A stretch of DNA of 64,000 bases from PALSA-505 sp035308365 (GTDB lineage: Bacteria; Actinomycetota; Actinomycetes; Streptosporangiales; Streptosporangiaceae). The notes under the pieces are model-generated. The model made no database searches and was not told the DNA's origin. It worked only from the letters and a program-made list of their open reading frames with translations. The translations under genes were made by a program, and so were the position numbers. Of this stretch, positions 23,070 through 31,252 are shown piece after piece. The stretch covers positions 19,823-83,822 of the forward strand of contig DATGGU010000024.1 in the NCBI GenBank assembly GCA_035308365.1, read 5' to 3'. Within the stretch, counting starts at the first letter, position 1. The number at the start of each line of letters is the position of its first letter.

Positions 23070-23855
23070 ATGACGAGCATCGGGGCACACATTCACCGTG
23101 ACGACCCTCTCGCCACGGCAACGGCCTGGGACGCCGACGTGGTGCAGTTCTTCCTCGGCGACCCGCAGGACTGGAAGGCGCCGGTCTTCCCTGCTGACCC
23201 GGCCGCGCTCAAGGACGCCTTCGCCCAGGCCGGGGTCGGCGTCTACATCCACGCCCCGTACCGGATCAACGTGGCGACGACCAACAACCGGATCCGGATC
23301 CCCAGCCGTAAGCTGCTCGGCCAGTACCTGGCCGCCGCGGCCGAAATCGGCGCGGCCGGGGTCATCGTGCACGGCGGTCACGTCGACGCCGGCGCCGACG
23401 TGGAGGAAGGCTTCGCGAACTGGCAGAAGGCGGTCGAGCGGATCGAGCGCCCGGTGCCGATGCTGATCGAGAACACCGCGGGCGGCGACCGGGCCATGGC
23501 CAGGGGCCTGACCGCGGTGGAGCGGCTGTGGGAGGCGATCGCGGCCGGCCTCGACGACAACATCGGCTTCTGCCTGGACACCTGCCACGCACACGCTGGC
23601 GGCGAGGACCTGGACGGCATCGTGGACCGGGTCAAGGCGATCACCGGCCGGATCGATCTCGTGCACCTGAACAACTCCCGGGACGAGCGGGGCTCGGGCC
23701 GGGACAGGCACGCCGGGATCACCGACGGGGAAATCGACCCGAAGCTGCTTCTCGACGTGCTCCGGGGGTCCGGCGCTCCAGCCGTATGCGAGACCCCCGA
23801 TCCAGCCACCGACATCCGCTGGCTGCGCGAACACCTCGCCGGCGACGCGGCCTGA
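23070..23855 (+). CDS. Endonuclease IV (Nfo)-like TIM-barrel AP endonuclease
   Basis: The 261-residue protein has the endonuclease IV signatures. These are SIGAHIHRDD at the N terminus, YIHAPYRINVATTN, VIVHGGHVDAG, MLIENTAGGD, GFCLDTCHAHAGGED and VHLNNSRDERGSGRDRHAGITDGEI, with CETP near the end. These supply the His/Glu/Asp ligands of the trinuclear zinc site. The enzyme would incise DNA at abasic sites in base-excision repair. No ligand appears to be missing. The start ATG follows a CGGAAC sequence, and the promoter is probably local, since the upstream membrane-protein gene ends 42 bases away. Downstream lies a decayed gene on the opposite strand. Confidence 0.88.
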   Translation: MTSIGAHIHRDDPLATATAWDADVVQFFLGDPQDWKAPVFPADPAALKDAFAQAGVGVYIHAPYRINVATTNNRIRIPSRKLLGQYLAAAAEIGAAGVIVHGGHVDAGADVEEGFANWQKAVERIERPVPMLIENTAGGDRAMARGLTAVERLWEAIAAGLDDNIGFCLDTCHAHAGGEDLDGIVDRVKAITGRIDLVHLNNSRDERGSGRDRHAGITDGEIDPKLLLDVLRGSGAPAVCETPDPATDIRWLREHLAGDAA

Positions 23856-23964
23856 CCCCGGTCCACCGCCCCGGGAGGCAGCCCTCCCCCGCGTCCCGGC
23901 TGTCTCCCAGAGCGTCATGACGGCGCTGCCCCGAGGTCCGGCCCAGCTCCAGCCGGTGAGTTAC

Positions 23965-24661
23965 CTACGCCGGGACGAAGGCCATGGCGTCCCAGGCGAT
24001 GTCGTAGCCGGTGCTCCCCTGGCAGGTGACGTTGTTCAGCATGACGTGCGCGCCGGTGCCCAGGTCGAAGGTGCTGAGATCGTCCCGGAAGTCTTCACGA
24101 GCGTTGTCGTCCGGCCCCGTCCGTCAATAATGGAAATTCCCCGACCGTAGGCGGCGGCGATTCCCCCTTGTAGGGGACTGCGGAGGCAGCTTCGCCGGGC
24201 AGTGCGATCGTCCGGGTGATCCTTCCGGTGGCCGCATCGAGCGTCATCAGCCGGGTCTGGTCCACCTGGCCGGCCCGGGGCGCCCAGCCGCCCTGGGTCA
24301 GCACCGCGTCCTGGCCCGTTCCGCAGCCGGGGTCGAAGTAGGCGATGGACACCCCGGCCGCCACCGGGGTCACCGCGCCGGTGGCCAGGTTCACCACGGC
24401 GGCCAGCGCGCCGCTGCCCAGCTCGTCCGGTGAGTTGGTGATCTGCGCCGGGGCGTACACCACAACCGCCCGCCGCCCGCCACCGGTCACGCAGGCCTGG
24501 CCGATCCACCGGGCGGTGCCGGTTCCCGCCACCCCCAGGGTGGCGACCGTGCGCCAGGAATAGCCATCCGCCTCGCCGGCCACCAGAACGTGCAGGCCGG
24601 CCGCGTCCCCGGCAACGGTCACCGCCTCCTGCGAGCCCATCCGGCGGAATCCCGCAACCAA
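23965..24661 (-). pseudogene. Remnant of a large secreted golvesin-domain protein (frameshifts and internal deletion)
   Basis: Three reading frames carry pieces of one protein. Frame 1 (about 24661-24165) reads YSWRTVATLGVAGTGTARWIGQACVTGGGRRAVVVYAP and SIAYFDPGCGTGQDAVLTQGGW, the beta-propeller-like part. At the G run 24165-24169 one base seems lost, because frame 2 continues naturally with GGIAAAYGRGISIIDGRGRTTTLVKTSGTI. The extreme C terminus, DDLSTFDLGTGAHVMLNNVTCQGSTGYDIAWDAMAFVPA with a stop at 23965-23967, is in frame 3. As I recall, intact relatives are long secreted proteins with many hundreds of residues between these parts, so a big internal deletion is implied. The N-terminal signal is also missing. 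Functionally dead. Confidence 0.65.
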
Positions 24662-24715
24662 CCGCCGTTGGCCGGCGGTTGTACCTACGACCGGCTGAGC
24701 ACCCGTACTCAGTGC

Positions 24716-26083
24716 TTATTCAGCACGGCCGAAGCTGAGCACCCTGACGTCGGGCGCACCGGCCAGCACACCGCCTGCCGGGTCGTCTTCACCGCAGGCC
24801 CGCACCACGTCGGTGCCGGGCCGCAGGATGTCCTTGACGACCAGGCCGCACAGCAGCGCCACGGTCAGGAACCTGGCCAGCAGCGCCGCGAAGTACAGGG
24901 CGGGGCTGATCCCACCCGGATGCGAACCCTCGGTGAGCAGGTAGGACCAGATCGCCAGGAAGTAGCAGACCTCGGCCGCCTGCCAGAGCAGGTACGACCA
25001 GATCCTCGGCCTGGCCAGCACCAGCAGCGGCACCAGCCAGATCACATACTGCGGTGACCACACCTTGTTGGTCATCAGGAACACCGCGAGGATCAGGAAG
25101 AACAGCTGCGGCAACCGGGGGCGCCGGGGCGCGGCCATGGCCAGCACCGCGATCCCCACACAGCCCAGAAGGAACGTCCCGAGCGAGAGAAGGTTGAGCG
25201 TTGTCAGCGAGGTCGTGCCCAGCAGCGGCCAGTGCAGGTACTCCAGGAAGTACCAGATGGGCCCCCAGTCGGCACCCCTGGTTTCACTCAGCCGGTAGAA
25301 CGTTGCCCAGCCGGCCGGCGCGAGGATCATGACGGGCAGATTCACCGCGAGCCAGGAGGCCGCTGCCGAGGCCGTGGTGGTCCAGAAGGCCTTCATCCGC
25401 CCGGCCCGCAGGCACAACAGCAGCAGCGGGCCGAAGAAGATGAGCGGGTAGAACTTGGTGGCGATGGCCAGGCCGAGCAGCAAACCGGCCAGCACGTGAC
25501 GGCGGGCCGCCCAGGCCGCCATGCCCACGGCGGTCAGGCCCATCACGATCAGGTCCCAGTTGATGAACGAGGACAGGATCAGCGCGGGCGACAACGCGAC
25601 GAGCAGCGCCGTCCACTGCCTGCCCCGGCCGGCCAGGTAGCCGGTGGCCAGCACGCCGGCCAGTGCGAACAGGCTGAGCAGGACGACGGTGACGTCGAAG
25701 AATTCCCGGCCTCTGGTGAACGGATCGCTGATCGGCCGCACCACCGTGGCGGCGAACTGCATGGCCGCGCCGATGAGCACCGGGTACTCGACGTGGTGGC
25801 CGAAGTAGGGAACCTGGCCGTTCGTCAGCCCCTCGCCGTAGTACAGCGGGTAGATGTCGGTGTAGCAGTGCCCGTGGAACTCGCCATAGGCGCTGTTCCA
25901 GGCGCCCGCCCGGCAGGCGGACTTGGCCAGGAAGCCCAGTGAGCTGCCGAGCAGGCTGGCGATCGCCAGGGCTCCGGTCGAGCTGGCCAGCGCGATCAGC
26001 CAGGCCCGCCGCGACATCCCGGGCGAGCCGCTGCCACGCCCGGGCATGGTCTGACCAACCCCCGCCACGTCGTGCTCCGTCAT
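24716..26083 (-). CDS. GT87/DUF2029 glycosyltransferase-like membrane protein
   Basis: The 455-residue polytopic protein has a short cytoplasmic N terminus, a first membrane helix, then the large periplasmic loop GEFHGHCYTDIYPLYYGEGLTNGQVPYFGHHVEYPVLIGAAMQFA with the acidic YTDI motif. Many further helices follow, including the GLAIATKFYPLIFFGPLLLLCLRAGR segment common to polyprenyl-phosphomannose-dependent enzymes. This type is conserved beside the class A PBP gene in actinobacteria and presumably adds a sugar to an envelope polymer. ATG at 26083. It is on the same strand as the upstream PBP gene, with a repeat element in the 139-base gap. The C terminus abuts the golvesin remnant. Confidence 0.85.
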   Translation of the reverse strand: MTEHDVAGVGQTMPGRGSGSPGMSRRAWLIALASSTGALAIASLLGSSLGFLAKSACRAGAWNSAYGEFHGHCYTDIYPLYYGEGLTNGQVPYFGHHVEYPVLIGAAMQFAATVVRPISDPFTRGREFFDVTVVLLSLFALAGVLATGYLAGRGRQWTALLVALSPALILSSFINWDLIVMGLTAVGMAAWAARRHVLAGLLLGLAIATKFYPLIFFGPLLLLCLRAGRMKAFWTTTASAAASWLAVNLPVMILAPAGWATFYRLSETRGADWGPIWYFLEYLHWPLLGTTSLTTLNLLSLGTFLLGCVGIAVLAMAAPRRPRLPQLFFLILAVFLMTNKVWSPQYVIWLVPLLVLARPRIWSYLLWQAAEVCYFLAIWSYLLTEGSHPGGISPALYFAALLARFLTVALLCGLVVKDILRPGTDVVRACGEDDPAGGVLAGAPDVRVLSFGRAE

Positions 26084-26148
26084 CGGCTGCCAGGTTCGCC
26101 CGTCAGGCTAGCCGTTGCCAGCCAGCCACGGAGCCGAGGCGGTGCCTC

Positions 26149-26260
26149 ATGCGAAACCGCGTTATGCAAAATTACCGCCCGGTGATCGCATCGCTGACCT
26201 GGCCCGATCGCTCGCGCAGACCCTACGGGTCCGCACTCACGATGCGGTTTTGCATAACGC
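26149..26260. repeat. Dispersed repeat with terminal inverted repeats, copy 1
   Basis: Positions 26149-26210 match 54506-54567 over 62 bases with about seven mismatches and no gaps. In this copy the left GCGTTATGCAAAA (26159-26171) is the exact inverse of TTTTGCATAACGC (26248-26260), giving an ~102-bp element with 13-bp inverted ends. The right part forms the last codons and stop of the PBP gene. No transposase is encoded. It looks like a short non-autonomous palindromic element. Confidence 0.8.
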
Positions 26261-29240
26261 CCGGGCTGGCGGCTTGACGGGCAGGGTCTGTCGCGACGAG
26301 CCTGCCCGAGGTTGAGGTGTTGCCGGTGCCGCTGTTGCTGCCACCCTGGGCTACCAGCGGTGGGGTGGGCGTGCCGGTGTGGCACTTGTTCGGGTTCTTG
26401 CAGGTCGGCGGCGGGCTGGTGGGTGGGGGCGAGGTCGGCGGAGGCGAGGTGTGACAGCCCTTTTGCTGCTGATTGCCATTGCCGCAGGTGTTTGTCGGGT
26501 GCGGTGAGGGCGTGTGGGTCGGTGCCGGGTTCGGCTTCTTGTGCTGGACCGGTACCTGGCCCATCAGGTTCCACTGGGTGCCGCCGAAGGTCGGCGCCGG
26601 GAAGTTCTGGACGGGAAGCTGGAGGAACTGCTTCTGGGCGAAGGCGTGCCAGATCAGGGCCGGCCAGTCACCACCATAACCACCGAGCCCGCCGAGGTTG
26701 TTCAGCGTCTGCGCGCCGGCGGCGGTGCTGGCGTTCTGCTGATTGGTGAAGATGCCCACGGTGAACGAGTACTGCGGGATCGCGCCGAGGAAGAAGGCCG
26801 ACTGGGCGGTGCTCGTGGTGCCGGTCTTGCCGATCATCGGCCGGCCATCGCTCATCTCGGCTTTGGTGCCGGTGCCGCTGATCGTTGTCTGTGACAGCGC
26901 ATAGTCCACGTCGGCGGCCTCGTCCGGGGTGAGCACCTGGCGGTGTATCACCTTGGCCTGGACCAGGTTCGTTCCCACCATGATGTCCTTGATCACGTGC
27001 GGGGTGGAGTACTCGCCGTTCGCCGCCAGGGTGGCGAAGGTGCTCGCCTGTTCCCCGACGGTGAGGGCGTTCTGGCCGAGCGCGATGCCGACCTGGCCGA
27101 CGTCGGCCTGCAGGTTGGAGCCGTTCGGGTAGTTGCCGGTGTTGACCCCGAAGGCCTTGGCCATGTTGATGACGTTCTGGGTGCCCACCCGGTGGGTGAG
27201 GTCGGTGTAGGCCGTGTTCAGCGACTGGGCGGTCGCGTTCACCACGGTCTGCGGGCCTTGGGCCCCGTCACCCTCGTCGTTGCTGAACATGTGCCAGCCG
27301 TAGGGCGTGGACGGGCAGCTCGTGCCGTTGGCCGGCTGGGAGAACTGGGTCGGGTACTGGTCGCTGGGCACGCACAGCGGGGACGTCCCGTCCAGGATGC
27401 TGGTCTTGACGCTCATTCCCTGGGCTCGCGCGGCGGCGAGCACGTACGGCTTGAACGACGAGCCGACCTGCTCCCTGTTCCCCAGCGCCATGTCCACCTG
27501 GCAGAAGATCTTCTTGCAGTAAGCGGACGGCTCGGAATAGCTCGGCCCGCTGTACATGGCCAGGATGGCGCCCGTGCCCGGCTGCTCGAGCACGGCACCG
27601 ACGTGCGCGAACCAGGGCAGCCCGTCGCCCGGGCCGGCCGCCCGCATCGCCCGCTCCTCCTGGCCGACCGTGTGGTAGAGGGCATCCATCAGCGGCTTGC
27701 TGAACGTGGTGACGATGTGCAGCCCACCGTTGTCGATCTGGGAGAGCGAGTAGTGATAGGTGCTCTCGAGCTCGGCCAGCACATCCTGCATGATGTAGCC
27801 GTTGTAGCCGGTCCAGCCCGAGGACGCCGAGTGGGAGCTGACGACCTTCGGGAACTTCTGTGCCGACGCTTCGGCCTGGGTCAGCTTGCCCATGGTGACC
27901 ATGCCCTGCAGCACGTACTGCCAGCGGGCCACCAGCGGCTTGTAACCAGCGGAGCCCGGCGTGGGGTCGAACTGGCCGGGAGCGTTCAGCATGGCGGCGA
28001 TCATCGCGTCCTGGGACACGTTCAGCTTGCTGGCGGGCTCACCGAAGAATGTCTCGGCGGCCGCACCGACCCCGTAGGCGCCATCGCCGAAGTAGATCGT
28101 GTTGAGGTACTGGGTGAGGATCCAGTCCTTGGACTTCACATGGGCCAGCTTGATCGAGACGTAGATCTCCTTGAGCTTGCGGCCGATCGTCTGCTGCGTC
28201 CCGATGTTGTCGTAGTAGTTGCGCACGAACTGCTGGGTGATGGTGGAGCCGCCCTGCAGCGTGTTGCCCCCGCCCAGGGTGTCCTCGTAGGCGGCGCGCA
28301 GGATGCCGGTGAACGAGACCCCGCCCTCGTTGTAGAAGTTCCTGTCCTCGGCCGCGAGTACGGCGTACTTGAGCTGGCTGGGAATCTGGCTGGAGCTGAG
28401 CACCTGGCGGTTGGTGGTGCCGAAGGTGCCGACCACGGTCTTGCCGTCGTTGAAGTACACGGTCGACGCCTGCTGCATGGCCAGCGCCGTCACGTCGGTG
28501 GGGATCGGCGTGCTGTTGTAGTCAATGACGACGGTGATGGCGACACCCACGATGATCAGGCCGATCACGCTGAAGAAGACCCCGACCACCTTCTTCCAGG
28601 ACCAGTGGCGCCACCAGCTCCCCTTGCGCTTGGGCGGCTTCCCGCCCTTGCCGCCGTTGCCCTTCCTGCCCCGGCCGCCGCCGTTGCCGCTACCACCGCC
28701 GCCGGGGCCGTACTCGGCGTAGCCGTCACGCCCGGACCGGCGGCCCCTCAGCCTGGAGCCGGCGCCACTCGCACCCCGGCGGAGCCGGCCGCCCTCGTCC
28801 GGCCCATAGCCATGCCCGTCATCATCCGGACGGCCGTACCCATCCCCGTAGCCGCCCGCGGTGCGGCGCCCATAGCCGCGCTCGTCTCTGCCACGGGGGC
28901 CCGGGGAACGGCCACCGCGGCGGCTGGCCTCGCCCGGGCGCCCATAGCCGCGCTCGTCATCATCCGGACGGCCGTAGTCACCACGGCGGCCGTAGTCGCT
29001 GCCGAGCGCGTCACTGGTCCTGCGGCTGGCGCCATTGCCCCGGCTGACGCTGTCGCGACGGCTGTAGCCGTTACCGCTGGCGCCGCGGCCACGGTCGCCG
29101 TATCCGCCGGCGCCGGGGCGGGCGGCCCGGCTGCCGAGTCCGTAGCGTTCGCTGTCCTCGCCGCGTCCGTAGCCATGGCTGGCCGGATCCGCTTCACGCC
29201 GGTGTGGCCGGCCGGATCCGGTGAAATCTGGAGTACTCAC
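26223..29240 (-). CDS. Class A penicillin-binding protein (transglycosylase/transpeptidase)
   Basis: This 1005-residue bifunctional peptidoglycan synthase has a ~210-residue cytoplasmic, Gly/Arg/Asp-rich low-complexity N terminus (many GYGRP/DERGYGR units). A membrane anchor (VVGVFFSVIGLIIVGVAITVVI) follows. The GT51 domain has EDRNFY near residue 297 and GGSTITQQFVRNYY. The transpeptidase domain has SSFK near residue 594, SLN near 673 and KTGT near 804. A Pro/Thr/Ser-rich tail follows, without PASTA domains. It polymerises and crosslinks the wall. The last dozen residues (GVMQNRIVSADP) come from the dispersed repeat at 26149-26260, so the original C terminus was probably altered by insertion; this lies beyond the catalytic domain and should be tolerated. 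Confidence 0.93.
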   Translation of the reverse strand: MSTPDFTGSGRPHRREADPASHGYGRGEDSERYGLGSRAARPGAGGYGDRGRGASGNGYSRRDSVSRGNGASRRTSDALGSDYGRRGDYGRPDDDERGYGRPGEASRRGGRSPGPRGRDERGYGRRTAGGYGDGYGRPDDDGHGYGPDEGGRLRRGASGAGSRLRGRRSGRDGYAEYGPGGGGSGNGGGRGRKGNGGKGGKPPKRKGSWWRHWSWKKVVGVFFSVIGLIIVGVAITVVIDYNSTPIPTDVTALAMQQASTVYFNDGKTVVGTFGTTNRQVLSSSQIPSQLKYAVLAAEDRNFYNEGGVSFTGILRAAYEDTLGGGNTLQGGSTITQQFVRNYYDNIGTQQTIGRKLKEIYVSIKLAHVKSKDWILTQYLNTIYFGDGAYGVGAAAETFFGEPASKLNVSQDAMIAAMLNAPGQFDPTPGSAGYKPLVARWQYVLQGMVTMGKLTQAEASAQKFPKVVSSHSASSGWTGYNGYIMQDVLAELESTYHYSLSQIDNGGLHIVTTFSKPLMDALYHTVGQEERAMRAAGPGDGLPWFAHVGAVLEQPGTGAILAMYSGPSYSEPSAYCKKIFCQVDMALGNREQVGSSFKPYVLAAARAQGMSVKTSILDGTSPLCVPSDQYPTQFSQPANGTSCPSTPYGWHMFSNDEGDGAQGPQTVVNATAQSLNTAYTDLTHRVGTQNVINMAKAFGVNTGNYPNGSNLQADVGQVGIALGQNALTVGEQASTFATLAANGEYSTPHVIKDIMVGTNLVQAKVIHRQVLTPDEAADVDYALSQTTISGTGTKAEMSDGRPMIGKTGTTSTAQSAFFLGAIPQYSFTVGIFTNQQNASTAAGAQTLNNLGGLGGYGGDWPALIWHAFAQKQFLQLPVQNFPAPTFGGTQWNLMGQVPVQHKKPNPAPTHTPSPHPTNTCGNGNQQQKGCHTSPPPTSPPPTSPPPTCKNPNKCHTGTPTPPLVAQGGSNSGTGNTSTSGRLVATDPARQAASPGVMQNRIVSADP

Positions 29241-29479
29241 GCGTCCTCACTGATTCGCCACCCGCGGGGCTGCGGGCCACGAGCTGTCGGGGGTCCAGGC
29301 CGTGTCCCGCGGATCTGCTGCGCCGCAGAGCATCCAGCACGATCCACGTCACACGGGTCTAGCGGGCAATGACGCCCAAGCTGGCACTCAAGGTACCCGG
29401 TCGCCCTTTGCTACCGGCCCGATGGTCTGTTCCCCCCACGCCCACACCATGCTCGACCCCCACACCGTCCTCGCAGCGC

Positions 29480-29600
29480 AGGACCCGGGAACTCGCCCCC
29501 AGCCCCCAACGCGGGGTCCAGGGCCCTTGGCCCCAGCCCCCCAGGCCAGAGCGTGGGGGTCCAGGAGGCTCGACCTCCAGTCCCCAACCCACAGCGTGGG
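29480..29600. repeat. GC-rich repeat array left of DUF5318
   Basis: In 29241-29694 there is no gene. 29241-29470 shows nothing clear apart from the PBP upstream region. From about 29480 two to three imperfect units of the type CCCCAACGCGGGGTCCAGGG occur. They belong to the same family as the arrays at 30340-30515 and at the right end of the window, and they run into the inverted copy at 29582-29676. Confidence 0.65.
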
Positions 29601-29676
29601 GGTCCGGGGGGCTCGGCCCCCCGGGCAAATACTGCGAGCTACGGCGCAGTTGCCAATGGCAACAAGCGTGCGGAGC
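29582..29676 (-). repeat. Left arm of the ~95-bp inverted pair around DUF5318
   Basis: The reverse complement matches 30242-30336 at about 89 of 95 positions. It contains the hairpin core GGGGGGCTCGGCCCCCC, the segment AAATACTGCGAGC, and TTGCCAATGGCAACAAGCG with its own TTGCCA/TGGCAA palindrome. See the right arm for context. Confidence 0.88.
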
Positions 29677-29694
29677 CGCCGGCCTCGCGGTGAC

Positions 29695-30099
29695 TTAGTC
29701 GCTGGCCCGCACACGACGGCCGCGCCGGCTGCGCGGTTCGCCCGTGCCGAGAACATAGGACGACGCGAGGTGGTTCCACGCACAACTTTGACAGACCTCG
29801 ACGACGTAAGCCTGGAACTCTCCGTATTCCAAGGCCATTTCGTCTAGTTCTGGTCCACTTTTTACCCGGCCTTCATACTGGCCCAGTTCGTCACCGTAGA
29901 CGTAGGTGACGTGGGTGAGCTTGGCCCGGCGGCAGATCGGGCAGATCCGGTCGGTCGGCTCGCCATGGAACTTGGCCGCTCTGAGCAGGTAGGGATGAGC
30001 GTCGCACACGTCGGCGATCGTGGTGCGCCCGGCCAGCACAGACTTCAGCGTCGCCCTCTTGGCGAGCGCGTAGTCCACGACGGAGCGCATAGTGCCCAT
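29695..30099 (-). CDS. DUF5318 protein (two CxxC zinc-ribbon-like motifs)
   Basis: The 134-residue protein is the DUF5318 family, conserved in actinobacteria next to padR and ino1. It reads RSVVDYALAKRATLKSVLAGRTTIADVCDAHPYLLRAAKFHGEPTDRICPICRRAKLTHVTYVYGDELGQYEGR and then EFQAYVVEVCQSCAWNHLASSYVLG. The CPIC and CQSC pairs probably bind one zinc. Function is unknown. ATG at 30099 gives MGTMRSVV; ATG 30090 is an alternative and neither has a strong ribosome site. The gene is framed by two inverted copies of a ~95-bp repeat (29582-29676 and 30242-30336), the left one ending 18 bases from the stop codon. A 10-bp palindrome lies 96 bases upstream. Confidence 0.85.
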   Translation of the reverse strand: MGTMRSVVDYALAKRATLKSVLAGRTTIADVCDAHPYLLRAAKFHGEPTDRICPICRRAKLTHVTYVYGDELGQYEGRVKSGPELDEMALEYGEFQAYVVEVCQSCAWNHLASSYVLGTGEPRSRRGRRVRASD

Positions 30100-30194
30100 G
30101 CCCGACAGGGTACGCGGGAAGGCCGACATAGCCGAGACCGAAAGTTGCCCAATGGTTCCACACTTGCGCTCTGCGGGCTTCGCACATATCTTGG

Positions 30195-30217
30195 CGATGT
30201 ATCGAACCGATACATCG
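30195..30217. promoter_or_regulatory. Perfect palindrome, likely PadR or other repressor operator
   Basis: CGATGTATCG-AAC-CGATACATCG: ten-base arms with a three-base spacer and no mismatch, AT-richer than its surroundings. It lies between the divergent DUF5318 and padR genes, 96 bases upstream of DUF5318 and about 315 bases upstream of padR. The repeat insertions probably pushed padR away from it. Binding by the neighbouring PadR protein is inference. Confidence 0.65.
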
Positions 30218-30241
30218 GAATAGAAGGGTGTTGGTGGCGGC

Positions 30242-30336
30242 GGCTTCGCATGCTTGTTGCCGTTGGCAACTGCGCCGTGGCTCGCAGTATTTGCCCGGGG
30301 GGCCGAGCCCCCCGGACCCCCACGCTGCGGGCTGGG
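30242..30336 (+). repeat. Right arm of the ~95-bp inverted pair around DUF5318
   Basis: Contains GCTTGTTGCCGTTGGCAACT, then GCGCCGTGGCTCGCAGTATT, then the GC-rich GGGGGGCCGAGCCCCCC hairpin core. A third, more degraded copy occurs at 35308-35375, upstream of the DUF6049 gene. The arms are 565 bases apart and enclose the whole DUF5318 gene and its palindromic operator. Confidence 0.88.
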
Positions 30337-30339
30337 GGC

Positions 30340-30515
30340 TGGGGCGAGTTCCCGGGCCCCCACGCGGCGGGCTGGGGCTGGGGTTGGAGTGGCTCCAGTA
30401 TTTGCCTGGGGCCAAGCCCCCCGGACCCTCCACGCTGCGAAGGCGGTGTGGGCGTGGATCGGTATCTGCCGGGGGCCGAGGCCCCCGGACCCGCACGGTG
30501 CGGGCTGGGATCGCT
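30340..30515 (+). repeat. GC-rich tandem array upstream of padR
   Basis: Three to four units of about 50 bp built on CCGAG/CCAAG-CCCCCCGGACCC and ACGCTGCGGGCTGGG, following the right inverted arm. No convincing coding potential; they fill the gap before the padR start at 30533. Confidence 0.75.
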
Positions 30516-30532
30516 GGAAAGGTAGCGGCTAG

Positions 30533-31165
30533 GTGATCGAGCATCGCGCAGGCGGCTCTGGCTCGGGGAGGGGCCGTGGCGGCAGGCGGTCGGGGGTACT
30601 AGAGCTCGCCGTCCTGGGCCTTCTGCACGAGATGCCCATGCACGGCTATGAGCTGCGCAAGCGGCTCAATGCCCTGCTCGGGGCCTTCCGTGCATTCTCC
30701 TATGGAACGCTCTACCCCTGCCTGAAAGACTTGCTGGCCCAGGGCCTGATCGCGGAGGAGACCGAGGCCGGAATCCAGCGCGGGCTGGCCGGGCAACGGT
30801 CCAAGATCGTCTACCGGCTGACCGCGGAAGGCAAGGAGCGGCTGCAGGATCTGCTCGCCGAAGGCGGGCCCGCCGCCTGGGAGGACGAAGGATTCGGCGT
30901 CCACTTCGCCTTTTTCGGCCAGACCAGGGCCGATGTCAGGATGCGGATCCTCGAAGGACGCCGGACGCGGCTCGAAGAGCGGATGGAAAACGTACGGGCC
31001 GCCCTGTCCAGGACCAGGGAGCGCCTCGACAGCTACACCCTCGAACTGCACAAGCATGGGCTGGAGTCGGTCGAGCGGGAGGTCCGCTGGCTGAATGAGC
31101 TGATCGCCTCGGAAAGAGAGTCCGGCCCGGGCCCGGGCGGCCCGGCTGGCAACACCCCAACCTGA
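30533..31165 (+). CDS. PadR-family transcriptional regulator
   Basis: The 210-residue regulator has the PadR winged helix (SGVLELAVLGLLHEMPMHGYELRKRLNALLGAFRAFSYGTLYPCLKDLLAQGLIAEE, then SKIVYRLTAEGKERLQDLL). It ends in a helical C-terminal dimerisation arm, RILEGRRTRLEERMENVRAALSRTRERLDSYTLELHKHGLESVEREVRWLNELI. This C-terminal type is common to actinobacterial PadR proteins encoded in front of ino1, as here. GTG at 30533 is the only start before the domain and has only a weak GAAAGG upstream. A perfect palindrome at 30195-30217 is the best operator candidate. Target genes are probably DUF5318, itself and ino1, but that is not shown by the sequence. Confidence 0.88.
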   Translation: MIEHRAGGSGSGRGRGGRRSGVLELAVLGLLHEMPMHGYELRKRLNALLGAFRAFSYGTLYPCLKDLLAQGLIAEETEAGIQRGLAGQRSKIVYRLTAEGKERLQDLLAEGGPAAWEDEGFGVHFAFFGQTRADVRMRILEGRRTRLEERMENVRAALSRTRERLDSYTLELHKHGLESVEREVRWLNELIASERESGPGPGGPAGNTPT

Positions 31166-31252
31166 CCCGGCCGCGACCGCCCGCTCCCCCGTGGGCACGG
31201 CCGCGCCATGAGTGAACACAACCTGAACGGTACGAGTAAAGGAGCCATCCTT

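Noticed and set aside
26943..29372. 809-residue open frame on the plus strand opposite the PBP gene
   Set aside because: High-GC antisense shadow; composition follows the PBP codons, no recognisable domain, and the minus strand encodes a full set of PBP motifs.
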